The notes under the pieces: generated by a model
The model's database searches: none
What the model saw: the letters and a program-made list of their open reading frames with translations, nothing else
Told to the model about the DNA's origin: nothing
In this document: positions 22,958-30,062 of the stretch, one piece after another
Layout: each line of letters starts with the position of its first letter
Numbering within the stretch: the stretch's first letter is position 1
Source of the DNA: Streptomyces griseocarneus
GTDB taxonomy: Bacteria; Actinomycetota; Actinomycetes; Streptomycetales; Streptomycetaceae
DNA length: 64,000 nt
Assembly: GCF_014655595.1 (NCBI RefSeq)
Contig: NZ_BNBL01000010.1
Coordinates: 186,001-250,000, forward strand
Direction of reading: 5' to 3'
Made by a program: the position numbers and the translations under genes

Positions 22958-24286
22958 ATGTCCGACCCCGGCCGCTCCCAGGCGGCAGGCGGCCGGAGTG
23001 CCGGCCGTCCCGCCGCCTCCGCGGCCGCCCGCCGCACCGGCCTGCTCGTCACCTTCATCCTCGGCGGGCTCACCGCCGTCCCGCCGCTGTCCATGGACAT
23101 GTACCTCCCGGCCCTGCCGGAGGTCACCGACGCCCTCCGCTCGCCCGCCGCGACCGTCCAGCTCACCCTGACCGCCTGCCTCATGGGCATGGCGCTGGGC
23201 CAGCTCGTCGTCGGCCCGATGAGCGACAAGTGGGGACGCCGGCGCCCCCTCCTGGCCGGCATGGTGATCTACGTCGTGGCCACCGCCGCCTGCGCCCTGG
23301 CGCCCGGCGCCGGGCTGCTGATCGCCTTCCGCCTGGTCCAGGGGCTGGCCGGCGCGGCCGGCATCGTCATCGCCCGCGCGATCGTCCGCGACCTCTACGA
23401 CGGCGTGGCCATGGCCCGCTTCTTCTCCACCCTCATGCTGATATCCGGCGTCGCCCCCGTCGCGGCGCCGCTGATCGGCGGGCAGATCCTGCGCCTGACC
23501 GACTGGCGGGGCGTCTTCGTCGTCCTGACCGTCATCGGCCTCCTCCTCACCCTCCTCGTCTGGCGCCGGCTGGACGAGACGCTGCCGCCGGCCCGCCGGC
23601 AGGCCGGCGGGCTCGGCGAGGCGCTGCGCGCCATGCGGAGCCTGCTCGCCGACCGCGTCTTCACCGGCTACATGCTCGCGGGCGGCTTCGCCTTCGCCGC
23701 GCTCTTCGCCTACATCTCCGCCTCGCCCTTCGTCGTCCAGGACATCTACGGGGCCTCGCCGCAGACCTTCAGCCTGCTCTTCGGCGCCAACTCCGTGGGG
23801 CTCGTCGCCGTCGGCCAGATCAACGGCAAGCTGCTGGTCGGCCGGGTCAGCATGGACAAGGTCCTGGCGGTGGGGCTGGGCGTCATCGTCCTCGCGGCGG
23901 CGGCCCTGCTCGTGATGGCCTCCGGGGTGTTCGGCCGGGTGGGGCTCGCGCCCGTCGCCGCCGGGCTCTTCGTGCTGATGTCCGCGATGGGCCTGGCCAT
24001 GCCCAACACCAACGCCCAGGCCCTGATGCGCTCCGGCAACGCCGCCGGCTCCGCGTCCGCCCTGCTGGGGACGTCCACCTTCCTGCTCGGGGCCGTCGCG
24101 TCCCCGCTCGTCGGGATCGCGGGCGAGCACACGGCGGTGCCCATGGCGGGCGTCCAGCTCGCCTGCGCGCTGGCGGCCCTCGCCTGCTTCGCAGCCCTGT
24201 GCCGGCCCTGGCGGAGCCGGCCGGAGGAGGCGGAGGGGACAGCAACAGAAACCACAGAAACAACAGCAGACACGTCAGCCGCCTAA
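22958..24286 (+). CDS. Bcr/CflA-family MFS drug exporter
   Basis: A 442-residue integral membrane protein with 12 hydrophobic segments. The N-terminus has the Bcr/CflA signature PPLSMDMYLPALPEVTDAL in TM1, a GPMSDKWGRRRP loop (MFS motif A) and RLVQGLAGAAGIVIARAIVRDL (TM4/5). Such proteins export chloramphenicol, bicyclomycin or sulfonamides by proton antiport. ATG 22958 has GGAG 9 nt upstream; the frame from TTG 22925 would bury that site. Its stop TAA forms part of the -10 element of the Rsm22-like gene. Substrate unknown. Confidence 0.9.
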   Translation: MSDPGRSQAAGGRSAGRPAASAAARRTGLLVTFILGGLTAVPPLSMDMYLPALPEVTDALRSPAATVQLTLTACLMGMALGQLVVGPMSDKWGRRRPLLAGMVIYVVATAACALAPGAGLLIAFRLVQGLAGAAGIVIARAIVRDLYDGVAMARFFSTLMLISGVAPVAAPLIGGQILRLTDWRGVFVVLTVIGLLLTLLVWRRLDETLPPARRQAGGLGEALRAMRSLLADRVFTGYMLAGGFAFAALFAYISASPFVVQDIYGASPQTFSLLFGANSVGLVAVGQINGKLLVGRVSMDKVLAVGLGVIVLAAAALLVMASGVFGRVGLAPVAAGLFVLMSAMGLAMPNTNAQALMRSGNAAGSASALLGTSTFLLGAVASPLVGIAGEHTAVPMAGVQLACALAALACFAALCRPWRSRPEEAEGTATETTETTADTSAA

Positions 24287-24289
24287 ACT
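24284..24289 (+). promoter_or_regulatory. Leaderless-type -10 element, Rsm22-like gene
   Basis: TAAACT, whose first three bases are the stop codon of the MFS gene, lies 7 nt before ATG 24297. Confidence 0.45.
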
Positions 24290-24296
24290 TGCAGGA

Positions 24297-25325
24297 ATGC
24301 ACGCCCCCGCACACCAGCCGACCGGCGAGGCCCGGCTCACCGGTGAGACCCTGCGCACCGCCCTCGCCGGCCTCCTCGACGGGCTGCCGCCCCGGCAGGC
24401 CGCCCAGGCCGTCGAGCGGCTGATCGCCAACTACCGGGGGCGCACCCCCACCCACACGCCGATCCTGCGCGACCGTTCCGACGTCGTCGCCTACGCGGCG
24501 TACCGGATGCCCGCGACCTTCGAGGCCGTACGCTCCGCGCTGGAGGCGTTCCGCGACCGCATGCCGGAGTGCACGCCCGCCTCCCACGTGGACGTCGGCG
24601 GCGGCACGGGCGCGGCCACCTGGGCGGTGGCGGCCGCCTGGCCGGAGGACGGGCACCGCACCACGGTCCTGGACTGGGCCGAGCCGGCCCTGTCGCTGGG
24701 CGCGGAGATCGCGCGCGAGGCCCCGTCCGAGGCGCTGCGCACGGCCGAGTGGCGGCGGCAGACCATCGGGGACAAGCTCGTCATACCCGAGGCCGACCTG
24801 GTCACCGTCTCCTACGTGCTGGGTGAGCTGACCGAGGACGGCCGCCGGGCGGTGACCGACGAGGCGGCCCGCGCCGGGCGCGCCGTGGTCGTCGTCGAGC
24901 CGGGCACCCCGGACGGATACCTGCGGATCATCGAGGCCCGCGACCGGCTGATCGCCGCCGGCTTCCGCGTCGTCGCGCCCTGCCCGCACAGCGCCGCGTG
25001 CCCCATAGAGGCGGGCACGGACTGGTGCCACTTCTCGGCGCGGGTGAGCCGTTCCTCGCTGCACCGGCAGGTCAAGGGCGGTTCGCTGGCGTACGAGGAC
25101 GAGAAGTTCTCGTACGTGGCGGCGGTACGGGACGCCGGGGTCCCCGAGGCCCCCTCGCGGATCGTGCGCAGGCCGCAGATCCGCAAGGGGCAGGTGCTGC
25201 TGGAGCTGTGCACGCCGGCGGAGGGCCTGGCCCGCGAGACGGTGACCAAGCGGCACGGCTCCCTCTACCGGGCGGCGCGCGACGCCGACTGGGGCGACGA
25301 GTGGCCGCCGCCCGAGGGGGCGTAG
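24297..25325 (+). CDS. Rsm22-like small ribosomal subunit methyltransferase protein
   Basis: A 342-residue Rossmann methyltransferase of the Rsm22/METTL17 family. The SAM-binding motif is VDVGGGTGAATWAVAAAW near residue 98, followed by VSYVLGEL, and an [Fe-S]- or zinc-type Cys cluster, PCPHSAACPIEAGTDWCHFSARVSR (three to four Cys with His). The helical N-terminus with DVVAYAAYRMPATFEAV is also family-typical. Mitochondrial relatives assist small-subunit assembly; bacterial function is not established. A leaderless-type promoter precedes ATG 24297. It is convergent with the dimethylargininase gene across a 10-bp hairpin. Confidence 0.85.
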   Translation: MHAPAHQPTGEARLTGETLRTALAGLLDGLPPRQAAQAVERLIANYRGRTPTHTPILRDRSDVVAYAAYRMPATFEAVRSALEAFRDRMPECTPASHVDVGGGTGAATWAVAAAWPEDGHRTTVLDWAEPALSLGAEIAREAPSEALRTAEWRRQTIGDKLVIPEADLVTVSYVLGELTEDGRRAVTDEAARAGRAVVVVEPGTPDGYLRIIEARDRLIAAGFRVVAPCPHSAACPIEAGTDWCHFSARVSRSSLHRQVKGGSLAYEDEKFSYVAAVRDAGVPEAPSRIVRRPQIRKGQVLLELCTPAEGLARETVTKRHGSLYRAARDADWGDEWPPPEGA

Positions 25326-25339
25326 CGGTCGTGGCCCGG

Positions 25340-25362
25340 CGGCCGGGGCGGGGCCCCGGCCG
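25340..25362. terminator. Terminator between convergent genes
   Basis: Arms CGGCCGGGGC (25340-25349) and GCCCCGGCCG (25353-25362) pair perfectly with a 3-nt loop. Confidence 0.65.
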
Positions 25363-25376
25363 GGGCGCGCGATCGG

Positions 25377-26201
25377 TCAGCTCCTGAGCTCCTGCGTGCA
25401 GCACTTCACGCTGCCGCCGCCCTTGAGCAACTCACCGAGGTCCATGCCGACCGGCTCGAACCCTCTCTCGCGCAGCGGCCCGAAGAGGCCCACCGCGGCC
25501 TGCGGCAGCAGGACGTGGCGCCCGTCGGAGACGGCGTTGAGGCCGAGGGCGGCCGCGTCCTCCTCGGTGGCGATCAGCGCGTCGGGGAAGAGCCGCTCGA
25601 GCACGGCCCGGCTGCCGGGCGAGAACGCGCCGGGGTAGTACATGAGCTCGTCGGCGGAGTCGTCGAGGACGCACAGCGCCGTGTCCAGGTGGTAGTAGCG
25701 CGGGTCGACCAGGTCGAGGCCGATGACCGGGCGGCCGAAGAACTCCTGCGCCTCGGGGTGCGAGAGCGGGCTGCTGCGGAAGCCGCGCCCGGCCAGCAGC
25801 CAGGTGGCGGTGACGGCGAAGTCCCCCTCGCCCTCGTTGATGTGGCCCGGCTCGCGCACGTCCGCGTAGCCGTGCGAACGGAACCACTCCAGGTGCACCC
25901 CCGCCTCGGCCCAGCGCTCGGGGTGGGCGAAGCGGGCGCCGAGCACCCGGCCGTCGACCACGGTGGCGCCGTTGGCGGCGTAGACCATGTCGGGCAGGTC
26001 GGGGCGCGGGGTCAGCTCCTCCACGGTGTGGCCGAGGGAGCGGTAGCGGTCGCGGAGGTCCTCCCACTGCGCGAGGGCGAGCGGCAGGTCGACCGGCTTG
26101 CCCGGGTCCATCCAGGGGTTGATCGAGTATGTGACCCGGAAGTACGTGGGCGGGCACATCAGGTAGCGCCGAGGGGTGGATGCACGCGGGGCTGTACGCA
26201 A
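25377..26201 (-). CDS. ddaH: Dimethylarginine dimethylaminohydrolase (dimethylargininase)
   Basis: A 274-residue pentein-fold enzyme that hydrolyses N-omega-methylarginines to citrulline and methylamines. Landmarks are LMCPPTYFRVTYSINPWMD, the GHINEGEGDF substrate segment, YYHLDTALCVLD (catalytic His) and GGSVKCCTQELR with the nucleophilic Cys near the C-terminus. TTG 26201 is chosen because GAGGAG lies 6 nt upstream (26208-26213), and the extended frame from GTG 26264 would run through a 13-bp inverted repeat that looks regulatory. Homologues usually begin only a few residues before RRYLMCPP, which agrees. Confidence 0.88.
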   Translation of the reverse strand: MRTAPRASTPRRYLMCPPTYFRVTYSINPWMDPGKPVDLPLALAQWEDLRDRYRSLGHTVEELTPRPDLPDMVYAANGATVVDGRVLGARFAHPERWAEAGVHLEWFRSHGYADVREPGHINEGEGDFAVTATWLLAGRGFRSSPLSHPEAQEFFGRPVIGLDLVDPRYYHLDTALCVLDDSADELMYYPGAFSPGSRAVLERLFPDALIATEEDAAALGLNAVSDGRHVLLPQAAVGLFGPLRERGFEPVGMDLGELLKGGGSVKCCTQELRS

Positions 26202-26222
26202 GTCGCGCTCCTCACGGTGGTG

Positions 26223-26255
26223 TTGGGCACGTACGTCGCTGTCGTACGTGCCCAA
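26223..26255. promoter_or_regulatory. 13-bp perfect inverted repeat upstream of ddaH
   Basis: TTGGGCACGTACG (26223-26235) and CGTACGTGCCCAA (26243-26255) with a 7-nt spacer. It lies 22-54 bp upstream of the TTG start, suitable for an operator or a leader hairpin. The spacing between arms fits an Lrp- or GntR-like dimer, but the regulator is not adjacent. Confidence 0.6.
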
Positions 26256-26347
26256 ATCGTCCACGCTGGGCGACCTTCGCGCATGAACCGTACGGGTGGT
26301 TTATCGGCCACCTCGTGACGTAGTCCCGGCGGTGCCCCGGACGGGCC

Positions 26348-26530
26348 CTACGCACCGCCGCGGCCGGCGCGCCCCTCCCGCAGCGAGCGCAGCAGCTCCC
26401 GCTTGGCCGCGTTGGGGTCGGTGCCGCCGCCGGCCCCGCGCCCGCCGCGGCCGCCGCGCAGCGCCGCGCGGGAGAGGTTGCTGCGGGTGCCGCCGACTCC
26501 GAGCATGCCGCCCGCGTTTCCCTTGCTCAT
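26348..26530 (-). CDS. DUF6243-like small basic protein
   Basis: A 60-residue protein from ATG 26530, preceded by GGGAGA. It begins MSKGNAGGMLGVGGTRSNLSRAALRGG, has a Gly/Arg-rich middle, and ends DPNAAKRELLRSLREGRAG, a pattern I recall as DUF6243 in streptomycetes. It is highly basic, without membrane segments. It is divergent from a TetR gene, and three copies of the presumed TetR operator fill the shared promoter region, so both genes are probably controlled by that repressor. Function unknown. Confidence 0.75.
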   Translation of the reverse strand: MSKGNAGGMLGVGGTRSNLSRAALRGGRGGRGAGGGTDPNAAKRELLRSLREGRAGRGGA

Positions 26531-26554
26531 GGGGTTCTCCCTTCGCTCCATCTC

Positions 26555-26569
26555 GAGACGCTCCGTCTC
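26555..26569. promoter_or_regulatory. TetR operator copy 1
   Basis: GAGACGctcCGTCTC, a perfect 15-bp palindrome with 6-bp arms, 25 bp upstream of the DUF6243 start. Confidence 0.75.
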
Positions 26570-26590
26570 GCGATGTCCTCCACTCTGAAC

Positions 26591-26605
26591 GAGACGTATC
26601 GTCTT
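26591..26605. promoter_or_regulatory. TetR operator copy 2
   Basis: GAGACGtatCGTCTT, one mismatch from the perfect palindrome, midway between the divergent genes. Confidence 0.75.
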
Positions 26606-26617
26606 GTCAAGGGAATA

Positions 26618-26632
26618 GAGACGATACGTTTC
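26618..26632. promoter_or_regulatory. TetR operator copy 3
   Basis: GAGACGataCGTTTC, one mismatch from the palindrome, 15 bp before the -10 element of the tetR gene. Confidence 0.7.
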
Positions 26633-26647
26633 GCCTCAATTGCTCGC

Positions 26648-26653
26648 TACACT
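26648..26653 (+). promoter_or_regulatory. Leaderless-type -10 element, tetR gene
   Basis: TACACT lies 7 nt before ATG 26661 with no ribosome site. Confidence 0.5.
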
Positions 26654-26660
26654 GCGCCGC

Positions 26661-27257
26661 ATGGCCACTACCAAGACCCCCGACGCCAACCGCCGCAGCG
26701 AGCGCTCCCGCCGCGCGATCTTCGACGCCGCCCTGGAGCTGGTCGGCGAGGTGGGCTACGACAAGCTCACGATCGAGGGGATCGCCTCCCGCGCGGGCGT
26801 CGGCAAGCAGACGATCTACCGCTGGTGGCCCTCCAAGGCCGCCGTCCTCCTCGACGCGTTCACCGCGGACGCGGGGGACGAGCCGGGCTGGGAGCTGCCC
26901 GACACCGGCGACCTGGCCGCCGACCTCAAGTTCGTCCTGCGCGCCACCGTCGACGAGTTCAACGACCCCAAGTTCGAGGCCCCCTACCGGGCGCTCGCGG
27001 TCGCCGGGGCCAATGACCCCGAGCTGTCCGAACAGTTCGTGAACCGGCTGCAGGACACCGGCGTCCAGGCCTACGTCGAGCGGCTGCGGCGCGCCCAGGA
27101 GGCCGGCGCGATCGCCGAGCACGTCGACCTGCGGATCGCCGCCGAGATGATCCTCAGCCCCTTCTCCCAGCGCTGGCTCATGCGTACGGCCCCGCTCACC
27201 TACGACTTCGTCGACACCCTCGTCGACCTGGTGCTGGGCGGCATCAGCCGGCGCTGA
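26661..27257 (+). CDS. TetR/AcrR-family repressor
   Basis: A 198-residue repressor. The N-terminal helix-turn-helix is RRAIFDAALELVGEVGYDKLTIEGIASRAGVGKQTIYRWWPSKAAVLLDAF (residues 13-63), followed by a helical ligand-binding domain with the motif seen in the TetR_C_11-like group (DPELSEQFVNRLQDTGVQAYVERLRRAQEAGAI). ATG 26661 is preceded by TACACT at 7 nt, so the transcript is probably leaderless. Three GAGACGnnnCGTCTC palindromes upstream strongly suggest autoregulation and control of the divergent DUF6243 gene. The inducer is unknown; no exporter is adjacent. Confidence 0.92.
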   Translation: MATTKTPDANRRSERSRRAIFDAALELVGEVGYDKLTIEGIASRAGVGKQTIYRWWPSKAAVLLDAFTADAGDEPGWELPDTGDLAADLKFVLRATVDEFNDPKFEAPYRALAVAGANDPELSEQFVNRLQDTGVQAYVERLRRAQEAGAIAEHVDLRIAAEMILSPFSQRWLMRTAPLTYDFVDTLVDLVLGGISRR

Positions 27258-27420
27258 AGCCCCCTCGAGCTCCGCGGACGCCGCGCCGGGGGCCGCGCAC
27301 GGCTCCCGCGCGAGCCGCCGGCGCGTCCGGTCTCACACCCCCCGGGTACGTTCGGCGGTCACACCAGGAGCAGGATGGTGGCAGCATTGACCGGAGACCG
27401 CGGTCGAAGTGAGGGGATAG

Positions 27421-28152
27421 ATGGAACGCAAGAGCAGGTTCTCCCAATGGCTGCGCCGCCCCAGGAGCGGAGCGGGCGGCGATACGGGTACGGGGGCGGC
27501 CACCGGAGCCGCCCGCGAGGAGCTGCTCCTGGCCGCGGCCGCCGCCGGATTCCCCCTGGCGCCCGCCGCGCACCCGTCCGGCTACGGCTGTTCCTGTGAG
27601 CGCATCGGCTGTCCCACTCCCGGGCGCCATCCCGTCTCGTTCGCCTGGCAGACCCTCGCCACCACCGACGCCGACAAGGTCACCAAATGGCTGCGCGCCC
27701 AGCCGGAGGCCAACTTCGTCACCGCCACCGGCATCGCGCACGACGTCCTCGACGTCCCCGACCGGGCCGGCCGGCAGGCGCTGGACCGGCTGACGGCGGC
27801 GGGCATCGAGGTGGGCCCGGTCGCCGTGGTCGCCCAGGACGAGCGGATGCTGTTCTTCACCGCCACCCGCGGCACCCCGGACGACGAGGACGAGTGGTGG
27901 CCCTGCGAGCTGGACTGCCATCCGGAGACCATGGACGAGCATCCGGGCCTGCGCTGGCACTGCCGCGGCAGCTATGTGCTGATGCCGCCCTCCCTGCTGC
28001 CCGGTGACGAACCGGTGGTCTGGCTGCACGGCGCCGAACGCCCGCTGCCGGACCCGCTGACCCTGCTGGAGGCGCTCACCGACGCCTGCGCCCAGTACGC
28101 GGGAGAGCGCCAGGACCACGAGCCGGCCCACCCCTGGCCGATCGGCCGCTGA
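27421..28152 (+). CDS. Prim-pol N-terminal domain protein
   Basis: A 243-residue protein annotated in related genomes as bifunctional DNA primase/polymerase, N-terminal. Residues 30-215 follow that domain: EELLLAAAAAGFPLAPAA, a Cys cluster CSCERIGCPTPGRHP that could hold zinc, LATTDADKVTKWLRAQPEANFVTATG, VLDVPDRAGRQALDRL and WHCRGSYVLMPPS. In VLDVP the usual catalytic Asp-x-Asp is replaced (DVLDVPD), so activity is uncertain. There is no helicase domain and no plasmid or phage gene nearby; it is a chromosomal stand-alone form. ATG 27421 follows a GAGGGGAT site. It is convergent with the lipoprotein gene. Confidence 0.8.
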   Translation: MERKSRFSQWLRRPRSGAGGDTGTGAATGAAREELLLAAAAAGFPLAPAAHPSGYGCSCERIGCPTPGRHPVSFAWQTLATTDADKVTKWLRAQPEANFVTATGIAHDVLDVPDRAGRQALDRLTAAGIEVGPVAVVAQDERMLFFTATRGTPDDEDEWWPCELDCHPETMDEHPGLRWHCRGSYVLMPPSLLPGDEPVVWLHGAERPLPDPLTLLEALTDACAQYAGERQDHEPAHPWPIGR

Positions 28153-28185
28153 GGAAGCGGGCGGCCGGGGCAGGACGCCGGGACG

Positions 28186-29190
28186 TCACTCGCCCTTGAC
28201 GGCGATCAGCGACTCGATCCGGTTGACGAAGACGGTGCGGGCGCCGCCGGGCGCGCCGGGAGTCTCCTTCGCCGGCACCTTCACCGCCGACTCCGAGACC
28301 CGCGTGTACGTCACCGCCTGCTTGAGGTCGCCCTTGAGCAGCGCCTTCGTGCGCGGCTCGGTGACCGACGGACGCACGCCCTTGACCATCGTGCGCTTCT
28401 CCCGGTGGTGCGCGGTGAAGAACACCATGGCCCCGCCGCCGACGGTCCGCAGGGCCAGCGGGGGGAATTCCGGGGCCTTGTCCGGGGTGTCGATGTACTC
28501 GGTCCAGAACGTGGGGGTCCGCGCCAGCTTGGCGCGCTCCTCGCGCAGCTGCGCGGGCGGCCCTCCGGGAAGGAACGGCCCGCTGTTGCCCGTCCGCAGG
28601 AACTCGGTGTACGCGCGGCTCAGCGCGCCGGGCGCCACCGCCGTCCCGCTCTCGCCGCTCGCCGGCACGGCCTCGGCGTACCCGTCCTCGTCGGTCGTGA
28701 ACTCCGGCACCTTCCCCGGGGCCAGCAGCGTCAGGTACGCGGCCTTCCAGGGCGCCCGGGCGGCGTCGCGGGTGAAGACCACCAGCCACCGGTTGCGGTC
28801 GCGGTTGCTGAGGGTGTCGGCCACGAAGAACTTCGGCCAGCCGGCCGACTTCGGGATGGTGAAGCGGGCGTCCCGCAGCGCCAGCGCGGGATACCCCGGA
28901 TTGCCGCCGGGAGTGACGGCACGCTGGGCGGCCAGGTCCGCCTTGGCTATCTCCGCCAGCGCGCCGCCCTCGACCCGGTCCACCAGGGCCGGGTCGAGCT
29001 TGCGGTACGCCTCGTTGTAGCCGTCCGTGAACTTCCTGAGGACCTCGGCGGCCTCAGCCCTGCTGCTCACCGACGGGATGACCGCCCGTTCGCCGTGCAC
29101 CGTCACGCAGCCCGTCGCCGTCGCCAGCATCGGCAGCGTCAGAGCCGCCGCCGTGAACACTCGGCGTGGCCGTGGCGACCGGCGTCTCAT
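28186..29190 (-). CDS. Putative lipoprotein downstream of efeU
   Basis: A 334-residue exported protein. MRRRSPRPRR is a strongly basic n-region, followed by a hydrophobic core and lipobox LATATGC (Cys28). The mature part has FTDGYNEAYRKLDPALVDRVEGGALAEI, RWLVVFTRDAARAPWKAAYLTLL and GGGAMVFFTAHHREKRTMVKG, alternating helix and beta hairpins in a pattern resembling two NTF2-like units; no enzyme motif is seen. It is the last gene behind efeOBU and its first 137 bp overlap the efeU frame. The basic n-region and lipobox together require ATG 29190. Function unknown. Confidence 0.8.
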   Translation of the reverse strand: MRRRSPRPRRVFTAAALTLPMLATATGCVTVHGERAVIPSVSSRAEAAEVLRKFTDGYNEAYRKLDPALVDRVEGGALAEIAKADLAAQRAVTPGGNPGYPALALRDARFTIPKSAGWPKFFVADTLSNRDRNRWLVVFTRDAARAPWKAAYLTLLAPGKVPEFTTDEDGYAEAVPASGESGTAVAPGALSRAYTEFLRTGNSGPFLPGGPPAQLREERAKLARTPTFWTEYIDTPDKAPEFPPLALRTVGGGAMVFFTAHHREKRTMVKGVRPSVTEPRTKALLKGDLKQAVTYTRVSESAVKVPAKETPGAPGGARTVFVNRIESLIAVKGE

Positions 29191-30034
29191 CGCGCTTCGA
29201 CTCCTCGGTGGCTGCTCGGGACGGCGCCACCCTACCCGCCCGGCCCGGGGCGAAGAACACCACCAGGGTCGGGACCAGGTACAGCCCCCACGCGGCGACC
29301 TGAAGCCACGTCGGGTCGGGCTGGAAGTTGAAGACGCCCTTGAGCAGCGTGCCGTACCAGCTGTCGGCCGGGATCTGCTCGCTGACGTCGAAGGCCCTGT
29401 CCGCCAGGCCCGGCAGGATGCGGGCCTCCTGCAGGTCGTGGAAGCCGTAGGCGAGCACGCCCGCCGCGACCACGATCAGCATGGCGCCGGTCCAGGTGAA
29501 GAACTTCGCCAGGTTGATCCTCAGCGCGCCCCGGTAGAACAGCCAGCCCAGCAGCACGGCCGTCAGCAGGCCCAGCATCGCGCCGACCAGCGGCCGGACG
29601 CCGTCGTCGGTGGCGTCGGCGGCGGCCCAGATGAACAGCGCGGTCTCCAGGCCCTCCCGGCCGACCGCCAGGAAGGCCGTGACGACCAGCGCGCCCGTAC
29701 CCATGGCCAGCGCCGCGTCCAGCTTGCCGTGCAGCTCCTTCTTCAGGTGCCGCGCGGTGCGCCGCATCCAGAAGACCATCCACGTCACCAGCCCGACCGC
29801 GATGATCGACAGCGAGCCGCCGAGCAGCTCCTGCGCCTCGAACGTCAGGGTCTGCGAGCCGAACGTCAGCAGCGCGCCGAAGCCCATGCTGATCAGCACG
29901 GCCGCGCCGATGCCGGTCCACACCGGCGGCAGTGCGTCCTTGCGCCCGGTCTTGACCAGGTACGCGACCAGGATGCAGACGACGAGGCTGGCCTCGAGGC
30001 CCTCACGCAGGCCGATCAGGTAGTTGCCGAACAC
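29054..30034 (-). CDS. efeU: EfeU/Ftr1-family iron permease
   Basis: A 326-residue membrane protein with seven hydrophobic segments. The two REGLE iron-transfer motifs of the Ftr1 family are present as LREGLEASL (residues 9-17) and GREGLETAL (near residue 126). It moves Fe3+ across the membrane after capture by EfeO and EfeB. GTG 30034 has GGAGAGG upstream. The natural domain ends near residue 270 (LVVFFAPGRAG); the last 50 residues are low-complexity Gly/Ala/Asp and overlap the next gene by 137 bp, so this tail may be a recent extension after loss of a stop. It is the third gene of the efeOBU operon. Confidence 0.92.
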   Translation of the reverse strand: MFGNYLIGLREGLEASLVVCILVAYLVKTGRKDALPPVWTGIGAAVLISMGFGALLTFGSQTLTFEAQELLGGSLSIIAVGLVTWMVFWMRRTARHLKKELHGKLDAALAMGTGALVVTAFLAVGREGLETALFIWAAADATDDGVRPLVGAMLGLLTAVLLGWLFYRGALRINLAKFFTWTGAMLIVVAAGVLAYGFHDLQEARILPGLADRAFDVSEQIPADSWYGTLLKGVFNFQPDPTWLQVAAWGLYLVPTLVVFFAPGRAGRVAPSRAATEESKRDETPVATATPSVHGGGSDAADAGDGDGLRDGARRTGGHPVGEQQG

Positions 30035-30062
30035 GCGGCCTCTCCTTCCGTGCGGGGACCGT

